Shown here: positions 48,201 through 60,277 of the stretch, in pieces
Layout of the letters: each line of letters starts with the position of its first letter
Numbering within the stretch: position 1 is the stretch's first letter
Source: Cyanoderma ruficeps
Taxonomy: Eukaryota; Chordata; Aves; Passeriformes; Timaliidae
Reading direction: 5' to 3'
Assembly (NCBI GenBank): GCA_008694505.1
Contig: VZDJ01000090.1
Span: forward strand, 3,031,521-3,095,520
DNA: 64,000 bases
The notes under the pieces: generated by a model
Databases searched by the model: none
Told to the model about the DNA's origin: nothing
The model's input: the letters and a program-made list of their open reading frames with translations, nothing else
Made by a program: the position numbers and the translations under genes

Positions 48201-49221
48201 ATTTTAATTACAGTCCTTGATGCTTGGGCATGATGTTGATACTTATTTTAAAATATCATGAGTGATGTCAAAGAAGTGGTCGTTGAGCATTTGTAATGTT
48301 TTTTTTGGCCAGGAGCAAAGAAGGTACTCACTCTGCTTTAAGGTGAAATGTGAGGTGTGATGTTTATCATATTTTTAAATATATGTTACAGACTTTTAAC
48401 TAAGGAGAAGGCAGTCTGCTTTCTTCAGGGTGGGTTTTTGTTTATGTGGTGCTTAGTTCAGTGAACTGAGATGAGTAATGGAGGCTCTTACATGTGTCAT
48501 GATGCAAATAAGCAGACTACAGACATCATCTATATTCTCTAGTTCTTCTAAGATTTGAAGCCAGGTCTAATTGTTACAGGCTCAACAAAGGTGCTCATTT
48601 CACATCTTCATTTGTGCTGTTCCTTTGAAAGCCCGGCCATGTTGATTAGACTGCTTAGGTCCTGAGCTGACTAGTCAAAGTACAAACATCCAGTCTGAAT
48701 CACTGAAGCATAACAATGCATGTGGAAAACAACAGCTGGATCTAATTTCAGAGGGTTGTTTTTTAATTTCAAAAATCACCTTGTCACAAAGAGCTCCTTG
48801 CTTTCCCTTCTAAGTTTTCTCAAGTGACAAAGACAGAATCTATAACGTGGTGTCTTTTAAAGATTCATCCTCTTCTTTTTCTTCATTCAAGGATTTGTCC
48901 AAGGATCTGCTTATCAGACTGAGTTTGCAGGCCCTTTTGCATTCATCTTCCTTTAGTCTCAGCAGGCACATTGAGTCATGAAGGTGGTACCAGGATTTTT
49001 GGGCTTGAACACAGGCATTTTATTTATACCAGATGAGTTTAACAGTGTAAACATGTTTATTGATTATAAATGAAATAATTTGTTGCAGGCTGCTTAGTCC
49101 CTGGAGTGGGACATTGCAACTTACCTGGGTGGTGTGGTGAGACATGAACACTACTTGCTGTGCTGTCCACTGGTTGCACTGCTCTTGCTGTAAGTGGACA
49201 GAAGAGGGTTTTTTCCTTTCT

Positions 49222-49227
49222 NNNNNN
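49222..49227. other. Six-N assembly gap
   Basis: Six Ns sit in a pyrimidine-rich stretch (TTTTCCTTTCT before, TTTCCTTTTTAG after). The true length of the missing sequence is unknown. Confidence 0.99.
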
Positions 49228-50933
49228 TTTCCTTTTTAGAGTAAAACTTCATAATGGATGTTGACATTGCCTGTGGGCACTTAAGTGGAAAATTCAGGTT
49301 TGCTGTTAAATAATAGAGGAACCTTTAAAAAGATGTGTTGCTGACTACCATGGGAATTAATAGTAAGTGTACAGGTGTGGAAATGAGGACATAGCAGTTT
49401 CCTACTCCAAAATGTCGTGCATGGGCTAGAGAACAGTAAGAAGATTCAGTTCAGTGTCTTACATGGATGGACTTGCTTTGTTTTCTGATGGTGAGCGACT
49501 TTGTAAGCACATTTCAGATCAAGTCTGGCAGGTGTAACAGGATGTAGAGCAGGAGAACTACGGTGAGCACAGATTTCTGAAGAATTCCTAAAAATGAGGA
49601 TAATGCTTTTTTTCTTTGTGCTGCTCTGCTGAACTTATTTTATAAATAGTGAGCAATTCGGAATTATAAAATTAGAAGGTAGTAACAGCTTATAAAAAGA
49701 GATAATAATCTTTATTTGAGGCAATGGTATTAGAAGCTCTGCAGTTCTTTAAAAAGTAGTTCTATATTCTTTCTAGGTTAAATTCTTCTGATAGTGCAAC
49801 ATCACTAACCTGTACTAGAATTGCCTGTCTGTGAGACCTGGAGCTTCTTGATTATACTGGATTTATTAACCCTATTTACTTGTCATTTAGATATCTGCAA
49901 AAGCAGCAGGATGAGAACATATGAAATGGAAATGTTCTTTCCCAGTGTGCAGGAAACCACAACAGGTTGATTTGAGTCAGCAATTTAAGAGCCACAGCAA
50001 ATAGTCAAGAACTTGGTGCTATCTTCTTTTTTGTTTTTTTTTTTAATTAAATCAACATAAGGGTAAGAAAGGACATGGTTTGCAGATAGTATGCTGGATT
50101 TCCTGATAGGCAGTGACTCTGTTTCTGTAACTGCATAACAGGCATAAAGGTTATCTGCTTTCATGCAGGGCTAACAGATCTAGTAGGACAAGAAAGTAGT
50201 ATGAGACATAGGAAAAACTAGGGCATGTTGAGGGTTGCCTGGAGTGTTGGGGGCATGACAGAGTCAGTGTATTCATTGAACAATTTCTGTGGCAGCATGA
50301 AGGCCATCAATTAACAGGAAGGATAAACAGTGCAAGGACTCTTGTTTGGATTTAAACTGATGAATATCTCTTGGAAAGAATCTTCCTTGCTAGTGGGAAC
50401 AGCCTGTGTACGCAGTCCAAAAGCACAACACTGTGTGCAGGTGGTAGTAGAAAGTCCCTTTGTGGTGGAGCCCTGAGCTGTGGCATGCTGTCCTACTGGC
50501 TTGTCTGCATGGATCTGCTTGTGGATGATAATGCTGTAGCTGGCTTCTTGAGTAGATAATGAGCTTTCCAAGAGAAATGAATGTGTCTGAGACCTTTCTG
50601 AATTCAGCTGTCCAATTAAACAGTGTAGAAAGTTTTAACTGATTCACCTTGAAATTTTATTTGCATTTTCCTGAATATAAGTATATAGTGAGCACAAGAT
50701 ATGGTGACTCTTGTTTTAACCTAACCTTGTGTGCAGAACGTGTAGGGAGCGATACTGTCTTGCTTACATAAGCAAGGCAGGCAGTATCACATCCTCAGCA
50801 GACAACAATCTTCATTATTCATACTGTTGGGATTTTGAATGCAAAAGGGTCTCAGCACCCTTTGTAGACAGTTTGATTTCAACAAAATGTGAAAAATATA
50901 TTTTCACTGATTAGGTGTGGGGCAAGGAAATTA

Positions 50934-51520
50934 ATTCACAGAATCACAAAATGGGTAAGGTTGTAGGGGACCACAGTGAGTCATCTGTTCCAGCATCCCT
51001 GCTCAAGCAGTGTCATCCCAGACCACAAGGCATAGGATTGCTTCCAAATGGTTCTTGAGTATCTCCAGTTAGTGAGACTCCACAGCTTCTCTGGGCAACC
51101 TGTTCCAGTGTGTGGTTAAGGGCGCAGTAAAGAAGTTCTTCCCTCATATTCAAGTGGAACTTCTGTGCATCAGTTTCTACTCATTGTCTCTTGTCTCATG
51201 GTCTGGCACCACCAATAAAAGCCTGGCTCCATCCTCCAGACACCCTCCCTTCAGGTACTTACAGACACTGATGAGGTCCCCTCTTAGTTGTCTCTTCTTG
51301 AGGCTGAACAGGCCCACACCCCTCAACCATTCCTCATAAGTGAGATGCTGCAGTACCTTCATCATTTTTGTTGCCTTCTGCTAGAGAGCAACCCACTCCA
51401 GGAGTTCCATGTCTCTCTTGGGCTGAGGAGCCCAGAACTGGACACAGCACTCCAGATGTGGCCTTAGTGAAGCTGAGTAGAAGACCAGGGTCATTACTCA
51501 ACTCCAGGTCATCTCCACAG
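50934..51520 (-). mobile_element. CR1 LINE 3' end, antisense
   Basis: It opens with TTCACAGAATCACAAAATGG, the reverse complement of the CR1 3' tail. It then runs through CTTCTCTGGGCAACCTGTTC, GATGAGGTCCCCTCTTAGTT, AGGCTGAACAGGCCCACACC and CAGAACTGGACACAGCACTC, all reverse-oriented CR1 blocks. At almost 590 bp it is the longest CR1 3' end in the window. No intact frame remains. Confidence 0.92.
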
Positions 51521-52084
51521 CATGTCTGTTCTGTGTGATGAGTGTAGTGGGAGATGATCTTAAACAATGAAAATAAGATCTTGTAATGGGAAATACTTGG
51601 CCAGGTCAGTGAAGGTTTTGCTACTTGCATTATTATTAACAGTGGATGTTTTAATGAATTAGCTTATGAGATCCTCTCTAGCACTGTGTGTTAAACACAA
51701 AAGAATGCACAGTCCATTGAAACGGTGGTAGGTGGTGTAGGAAACAATTTCTGACGTAATTTGTGACTGACCTGCATTGAGCCTCTTACCTTCTGCAATT
51801 GCATTTTTGGAAACAACTTACAGGTTCAGTAAAGAGAAGTTAAATGTCCATGCCTTCAGGTTTTAGAGTCCCAGATGACTAGGAACTTCCTTGGAAGCAT
51901 TTGGTGATGGCTGCTGACAAATCTTTGGATGATGTGATGCCAAGATGATTGGTCTGACCAAATTATCTTTGTTCCCTCAGTCCTTTGTTTTCAGCAGTTC
52001 TCTTCTGTTTACTTGCTACAGAGTTATGTGCAAGTTCTTATTTTATTCTGGAAGCAACATGGAGGTCAGGATGCTCACAAAAGT
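51521..52084. other. Spacer between opposed CR1 copies
   Basis: About 560 bp of unique intron separates the antisense and sense CR1 3' ends. It would be the loop if the two copies pair in RNA. Confidence 0.8.
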
Positions 52085-52498
52085 ACCTGGAGCAGCTCTT
52101 CTCCAAAAACAAGCTGAGAGACTTGGGGCTGTTCAGCCTGGAGAAGGCTCCAGGAGGGAGATCCTAGAGCAGCTTACCAGCACCTGAAGGAGGTTATAAT
52201 AAACTGGAGAGGGGCTTTTTACAAGGCATGTATGACAAGGGGGAATGGATTTCAACTGAAAGAGGTCAGGTTTAGATTAGATGTTAAAAAGAAATTCTTC
52301 ATTGTGCAAGTGGTTAGACACTAGAACAGGCTGCCCAGAGAAAATGAATGCATTCCCTGAAATGTTCAAGGTGGGGTTGGATGGGCCTCTGAGCAACTGG
52401 TCTAGTGGGAGATACCCCTGTCCAGGGCAGAGAGGTTGGACCTAGATGGTCTCAAACGTCCTTCCTGGCCCAGACTATCCTGTGATTCTATGATTTTT
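52085..52498 (+). mobile_element. CR1 LINE 3' end
   Basis: The sense-orientation CR1 3' region contains CTTGGGGCTGTTCAGCCTGG, GGAGAGGGGCTTTTTACAAG, GACACTAGAACAGGCTGCCC and GTTGGACCTAGATGGTCTC. It ends in the octamer tail TGTGATTCTATGATTTT near 52481-52497. It lies 564 bp from the opposite-facing copy at 50934-51520. Confidence 0.92.
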
Positions 52499-55400
52499 GC
52501 ACATACTGGGGGAAGGAGGACTGAGCTTCTTGGTAATTAGGTTGCTCCTGCCCTGTGTTGGTCCAGCTGGACCTGATGCTTGGGAAACTCTGAAACTGGA
52601 AGCCCATGAGGTGGTAGCGTAGCCTTTTGAAATTTGCTAAAAATGTGCCACTTTAAATTCATGATTCTCATCTGACATATGAAATAATAACCTTTCTTTT
52701 CATTGGAGATCTCTATTTGAATACTTTTTAGTGTGACTAAGTTGTGAATCTGATCGTAGTGCTGTGTCTCTGCTTTTAAATTTGTAATTCAAAACCACGC
52801 CTTGTTATGCAAATAGTTACTGAAACTTGCTTTTCTCTGTACTTTTTCTTTTGGGGCAATTTAGGCTAGAAGTGAATGTGAAGATTTCCTAATCTTTTCA
52901 TTTTAGTGCTGTGACACCCTTTTGCCGAAGGAAACGATTTCTTGAAAACTGGGACAGTGTTTGAAAAGCGCTAATGCTGACTAAGGACAAAACCCTCAAG
53001 CACAAAGTCTGATAAACTGTTTTATCAAACTTGGAACACTAATTCCTCAACAGCTTATAGTAAATTTGTTCTTTGACACAGCTGGCTTTCCCTTTCCAAG
53101 TGTATGATAGGTTGTTTTTATCTAGCAAAGGTCATCTGGTGAAATTATTCTGCAGCTCTGGGAATAATGTGCTGCTGCCTTTTAATATGAAGATATGTAT
53201 TTGGGGAAGGTTGAATTGGTTTTGTACATAGAACTATGAAGGAGTGTTGAAACATTCTTATATATGGGGCTATCATCTGAGATTTGGTAGGGTATTTATT
53301 ATTTTAGGTTTATCTTAGACCTGGTATTCACATGTGGTGGTTTTCTTGGTTGTTGCAGTAGCTAATAAATTTTGTTATCTGCTCCTGACAAACTTAGCAA
53401 ACCAGGGTGTGAGAAACCCAACATGGATTTGGGGAGAATAGCTTATTGTGTATGTGCATAAGGTGTGTAAGTTCCAATTTTACCTTCACTGCTGGAGTTG
53501 AGCCAGTTTCTTCTCCCATTCCCCCAGCCCCAGAGGAGGAGCTGCCCAACGTCCCTCTGAATTCAGCAGGGAATGTTTAACCTTTTAAATGCTTAGTTAT
53601 CTGGGAGCTCATTATTAAGAAATTGTACTTCTTCAAAATTTAATTCTACTTGGCAAATAATCATCTGCAGGCTAATGCCACTTGCCAGTTCCACCCTCCC
53701 TTTACTCCCTGCTCAGTCTTCACCTGCTTTTTCCCTTTTTTGTGTCTTCAAATTTGAACCTTGACTCTCAGATCTAAGGGAGTCATTTGGATTGAAATAA
53801 AAGCCCCTCATGACTTGCAGTATCAGGCATTTTCATGTCATGTAGCAATAGACCTGAGACAAAGGAAAAATAAAGATTGGAAGCACTGCTTACCTGCTCC
53901 CTAAATAAACAATTTTTTTTGACAGTGAGGAGAAACTATTTTTGTTTTGCAAGTCCTTTGGAATCTGTTTACATGAAACATCTGCTACATCATATGTAAG
54001 AAGAGAAGGCCAAGAGTAATAAAACATTTCATTAATGTTTAATAACATAGTGATTAGCAACCCAGCAAATGTCTTATGCCTGTGGGAGATTGGAACTTAT
54101 TTGATTAGTAGATTAATTGCAACCTGTTCTGGTTACGATTGCAGGTGTAAAGTTCTATGGATGTTGCAGACTCCCTGAGGACTGATGTTAAAGGCATTTC
54201 TATGCTTACTTCCTCCTGAGTTGAAGAGTTAAAAATCAAAACATGAGGAGAAATCTGACTGCCATTTCTATGAAAGGAAAAGGATTTTTACTGTAAGAGT
54301 GTTTTAACAGAGATCTTCTGTGCTTCCACTGAAAAAGTGGCTATTATTATCTCTGAAAACACAGGGCTGTCTTTTACAAAATACTTTTCCTTTCAGTTCT
54401 TCTTCTACTGCACTTTATTTCAATCTTGAACAATCTCTCTGAGTTTCAGACTTAGTTGTGTTTTTTTAACTTTTATCTTGGGTACACTGCAATTCCTCCT
54501 GCATCTGGACTTGCTGCTGGCAGAGCACAGCAGATGCTGTAGAATGGAAGTGTAGAACCGAGATGATCATCAGGTCACAGTATTTAAACAACCACTTCAA
54601 AATGATTTAGTGAATTTCAGGTTGTGGTCTAGAAGTGACGCGATGCTGAAAATCAGTTTGTCTTCCAAGTTTAGTCTCAAGCTTCCAAAGCAGAGAAGGA
54701 ATTTAGAGATGGTATTAAGTCTCTGAGAGGCTCTTAAACTCCACTTCCACTCAAAGAGGCAGCAGTGAGCTAGTGAATTTGTCTTCCACTGTTCAATTGA
54801 CTGCTGAGATACAGGAAGAAAATGAAAGAAAAGTCAGATTTTTTTTCTTCTGTTCTTCTATGAGAGACCAAGGCTTGTTTTAGCTCTTAAGAACTCAGAT
54901 AAGTGATTTCTGTTTCCAGTTACAGGAAACTATGTGCAATAGCTGTATGAAGATCAAGTTGTCTGCTGAAGGACTGTGTTCTGCGTTGGAAAGAGCGGCC
55001 TGGAGATGACATAATATGGCACTTGGCATTGCTGACTGCCTAGGGGAACAGTCAGGAGCTGGAGAGCACATGGTTTCTTCCTGAGAAGGGATGTAATGCC
55101 TGAGTTTATTGGGAGCAGTAATAGAATAGAAGGAATTAATAGGGTGAAAACAAGGTGTGTATTAGTAGCTCTGACTTTTATCCAGTATGCCTGTGAGCTC
55201 ACTCATTACTGCATGGTTGTGGTTCAAATCTGTCTAGTTTGGAAGGAGCTAATGAACTCTAGCCCACCTATGTGGTAGCTGTGTGACTTTGTTTCACTCG
55301 TTATTCTAGATCTTTAGTTTAAAGCCGATTTTTGACTCCTGCAGCCCTTGCCTGCTCTTTAATTTCAGTCGAGCTGTTAATAAATCACAGGTTTGCAGGT

Positions 55401-58400
55401 TGGGAGTGCGCTGGTGGCCCCTCCTACGCCTGCCTGAACCCTGTGCCTTCAGCTTGCCCTGGCCTGGCTCCAGCTCCAGCCCAGCACACTCTGCCCACTG
55501 GCTTCTTCAGGCAGGTCCTGCCTGCTGCTGCCGCATTCAGAGCTGAGGCTGTTTGCCCTGCTCTGTACCCATGCCAGGGCTGAAGGTCGCTGTGCTCAGT
55601 AATAAATTTTGGACAGAATAGAGCTGACGCAAGCGTTTTGTGCCAGTGACTGGTTCAGGGTGTTTGCAGGCCGGTGGATCAGGAACGCTCTGCGGTGCAG
55701 CCTCACTTTGCGCCTCCATCATTTGGTGCTTCAGCATCTTAATGCTGAGATTTTTATGGGATGAAATACAGTGAAAAGTGCAGCAGCTTTGTGGATCTTG
55801 GTAGCAAGATGTGGCTGGGTTTGGAGCCTTTGATTCCTTCTGGTTGTGTAGTAAAATAGAGCGTGATGCAGCCACAATGCGCAGAGTTGCAGAGAAGTGC
55901 ATACACGAGCATTTTGTGTCTTGGACCCCCTGGCAGCTTCCTCTGCTCATGCCCCTTGCCATGACACACTGCACATGCACTTGTTATTCTCATGTTGTAT
56001 AGGTACTTAGCCTCTGGGTTTTCCCTTTGGGATGCCTGTGAATGGCAAGCAGGAAGAGATACAAGGAAGGGGTGGAGGGTGAGGGTATTTAAAGCAGCAG
56101 TTCTATATTTGAACTGCAAACTGCTGATGGCTATCACCAATTTGTTTGTTTAGTTTTTTTGTTTTCCTTAGGGACTCTGAGAACATCAGCAATACATAAA
56201 TTAGTATTTGATCTATGTTTCTGGGACTTTTGGGCTTATAAATTTGAAGTGTTTCTACCATTTGTAACCCTTAAAACTGCTTCTGTGCACGTGCATGTGT
56301 TACACATTGGTAGAGGTTGCAGCAGGACAGGGTGTGTGGATTTTCTGACCTGGTGGGTTCCAAGCATTTAACAGTCATCGATGGGACAGCAGGAACTGGG
56401 TGGTGGATGTTGTGGCCTTACAGCTCTTGGTATGTCATAGGTGCAGGTATTTAATAGATTGCATTTGTTTGTTGGCATTGTCCTCTATTTTTGGATTAAA
56501 GGTCATGATTGCATGAGTTTGAGACTAGCAGGTGTGCTAAAAATGGAGAGCACCCCAAATTAGATCTGCTGGTGCTGTAAATATGCTGTGACAGACGGGA
56601 GGGGGAGACTGGGGCTTTGTCCTAATCCACGCCTCAAACATAAATGAGGAAAACTGTGATCTCTGTTGACATTTATCTTTGCTTTAAGTTGCTTGCCTAA
56701 AAAATGGACTTAACATGGGTGGGTAGCTATTGATGACCAGCATGGACAGATTCCCAGCCGGGGCTTCTGTAGTTAAATCCCTTTTGCACTACTTTTTCCT
56801 CCAAGCACTGATGTATTTGTGATATATTGGGGCAAGATGGATGTAGGAATTGGCCTTTATTCTGTAAAATGCCTGAATTACCATATATCTGTTAAAGGCA
56901 GTTCTGTGAGAGTAGTTTCTGTAGTATTATGCTGACAGCAGGACAGTGTTTTCGTGATTGATGGAAAGTGTAATCTGTCTTTTGAAGAATGGGTCAGGCA
57001 ACTTCAGAAGTTTTTAGAGAAGATATGGTACTGCTTTTATTTTGTGGACTGACTACTAAGCTTAGGATGAACCACATGTACTAGGATTGGAGCTTTAGTA
57101 ACAATATTAGTGAAAATGTGCTAAATATGCTGGGGTTTGTGATCCCACCAGTCCTTGCTAACCTGCAAGGGGCTATTTCAATACTCTGTGATCTTGAGTC
57201 ATTTTGTTTTGGTAAGTTTTGCAAAGCTTAGTTTGGGAGGGATGGCTTCATTGTTGTGCAAGCAGCTGTTTCTGCAAAGACATCAGGCACAGCTGGCTAG
57301 GATCACACTGAAAGTCCTCTCAGCATATGCCTGCTCCCCTGTGCTTGGAGTCCAGCCTTTTTCTTGTGGTGGGAGAGGGTCAGAATAGGTGCTGGATGAA
57401 AAATGATTCAAATCTCACAAGGTTTCAGCCTGAGCTTGTTCTCAGGGCAGGCTCAGCAGAGCAACAGGTGAAGGTGAGTAGATATGATGAGTCATTCTGG
57501 ATGTGGAAGTGGGAAGAAGCAGGGGGAGGAAAGAAGCCTGCTGCCTCATCACTGTCTTCATGCTTCCTGCTAGAAACTGGTTTCTTCCCCAGTTTGCCCA
57601 TGGCTTTCTCTTCGTGCTTTTCATTGTGGGAAAACCTTTATGAAGGATAAGAAATGTTGTAGAATGGAGAAGACTATGGTGGAAGCAGAGAAGAGGAGGA
57701 AACAGTAAACATAATATATACAAGAGTAGGAATAGTGTGTATACTGAGAAATTTGGATCTACCTGTGCTGATTCCATCTAGCTATAATGCCACAGTTCAG
57801 GGAATTATGCTCCATTTCCTGTTTTTTCAATCTGATAGAAGAACACAAGGAACTGAGCTTCACCATTTGAGGATATTACACCCAGAATAATAACAGTTAC
57901 TTTAAAAAGTGCAAAAATTAGCATTGACCTTAGTTGCTGGTCCTACTTGATTGAAACAAGAAGTCTGATGCTGAAGGTACTTGTTGAATTAGACCGGTAG
58001 CTTATCCTGCCTTTCCATCTAAAAGATATCTTCTCTAAAAGTTCAAGACATGCATAATTGCATCTGTTTAAAATAACCAGGTCATGTCCTTGGTGTGACA
58101 CAAAGGAAAAATACAAATTCCTAATTTCTCCCATTTCATCTGCACTGAACATAATCTTCAAAGAATCTTGCTGGGACTTCAAAAAGGCAGTTCAGAAGAA
58201 AAACAAAAATCAAATCCCATCATGCCCTTCAGCTAAGGAAACTGAGGAATTCTCTTCTGAACTGGGTTCAGGTTATATTTCTTCACTTCATTAGGTGTAT
58301 ATTGAGAATGCCATGCTGACTTGAGCTGTACAAAACCTTTCACCTTCATTTGCTCTAGTCCAGTTCAGGAACTTGCATAAAGCCTTATCTCTAATAAACC

Positions 58401-58431
58401 AGTCATTTTATCCCCTGCTGTAGAAAGAGGA

Positions 58432-58454
58432 GGGAGAAGGGGATGGGGGGAGGG
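58432..58454 (+). other. G-quadruplex motif
   Basis: The pattern is GGG, AGAA, GGGG, AT, GGGGGG, A, GGG: four G-runs of three or more with loops of 4, 2 and 1. It fits the standard quadruplex rule and lies in a purine-rich stretch (about 58424-58500). It is on the sense strand, so it could fold in the GSK3B pre-mRNA. Confidence 0.85.
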
Positions 58455-60212
58455 TGTGAAGCAGGGAGAAGGCAAAGAATCAGACTGAGAGTGATGAATG
58501 CAAACTGGTTTAGCTCTAGAAGTCCCTGGATGGGGAGGAAAGGGAGTGTGTGTGACAGGGAGTGATGGTTATCCTAGTCTGTAACAGCAGATTACTGTAC
58601 TGAGGCAGAAACGACTTTGCTTTTGTGGTGTCGTATCACCTGCAGCGTTAGCACAGCTCTGAGGGATCAGGAATGTGACTTCGGAGAGAAGGCATGGATC
58701 TTTATGCATGAACTTTATTGGCTGTGCTTTGAAGTTCTGAATCTGATGTCTTAGCAATCTTTAACCAAATCTTTAACCTTGATGAGCAACCAGTTTTCTT
58801 CAATATAATGAACAGATAAGAGGCAGTCTGGTCTAGGGAAGTTGTCTTCATAAGTGATGGACAAGTTTTGTCACGTGGCATTTGCCACAATAGTCAGTGA
58901 AGGGCTTAGATGCACCGATCATAAAGCAGTCTACATCAGCAGCCTTTGCCTTCCGAATAAAGAAATCTATTTTAGATAAGAAATCGAACTGCAGAAAATT
59001 TGCTGAGTAATCTGTTCATAGTCCCTTTGGTTCGCGGCTCCTCAAAGGAACATGTGCCGCAGCAGCACGTTTTGGTGGGAACGGCTGTCTGCTGGGTCCT
59101 CTCCTGTGGCAAGGCTGCTGCTGAAGGGAATTGCTCTCTGTGGTGCTTACCAGACCTGGTACACTTGTTCAGTTAGAAAACTCAACCCTTTCCTTCATGT
59201 TGAATGGGTGGGAGAACAGGGAAGTAAAGCAACTTCCTCCTCTTCGAGTCTTTGACTTTGCATCCATGTTTCTTGGAAGACAAAAATGATGAGTTAAGGA
59301 TAAGCATGAGCCTTAGGTTTCATCTGTCCTGTATTTTGAATGTGCACTGTCAGCCTTTCTCATCAGTATGTTTTGTAATGATTTTAGTTTGCATTATCTT
59401 TAGACATGCATTTTGTCCCTTGCACTTGGTGCATGACATCTGTCACTGTTCATTTCACTGAAGGTTCCCTGGTTATAATCTGATATTTCCCCTTCCCCTC
59501 CATGCAATTCTGCACTGGTATTTAGTAGCCCACATCATAATGTGAAAAGGTTGTTACTTATTTAAGATGTATACAGGGAAGTAAATGGTAAAGTGAGACT
59601 ACTAGAAGTATTCATCTGAGAAAGAAGGAATTCTTGAACAGGAACATCAGTAGCTGTTCCCCTGCCATATCCAAGTTGCGCTTTGCAACTATTCAAGTAT
59701 TTCCAGTTTTAACTCCACCAGGGAGGGGTGATTAGAAATCAGCTTGGTTTTAAGATAGCTGAGGTGACTATTTGGCTAAGATTGCAGTTTAGATATGTTC
59801 CCTTCTGCCTAGTCACAGGATGCAAGATATAGGTTACTGTGTAACTGGTTTATGACTTATCCCTGATATTAGCACCTCTTGAAACACTCTTTGTGCAGCT
59901 GCAGCAGATGGTCAGGATGAGAGCCGAAGGAGAGGGATCAAAGTGGAAGGCATCACAGTAGGCAGAAACTATGCTTGTGCTAGGATGAGATACCAGAGTG
60001 TAAATATAACTTCAGCCTAGCATTAGAATAACTTTTGCTGATTTCTTTTTTCCAGTGTATCCAATCAGCATGTACACGCTATCTAAAGAACACGAGTGAT
60101 AACCTGACTTAGAGTATGGACGGGTATTTTAAGAAGCTAGTAGAGATATTACCAAAAAAATATTTGCACATTAATGCTTAGCATATTCATGTTTCTTCCA
60201 GTAAATCTATGA

Positions 60213-60277
60213 GATAAAAAGTATTATTCCCATCTCACAGTCAGTAGGACAAAGGGAAGGAGAACTTACTTGCCGTA
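60213..60277 (-). repeat. Possible ancient MIR-like SINE scrap
   Basis: The order of blocks GTATTATTCCCATCTCACAG, GGACAAAGGGAAGGAGAACT and TACTTGCC resembles the 3' half of mammalian MIR (TATTATCCCCATTTTACAG ... GACTTGCC) as written in its complement orientation. The match is about 65 bp and gapped, so chance is possible. Confidence 0.3.

Larger units (their letters stand above)
43606..50933. other. Intron 2 stretch without recognised elements
   Basis: AT-rich unique intron with the 9-bp inverted repeat at 45196 and the six-N gap. I see no gene. Confidence 0.75.
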
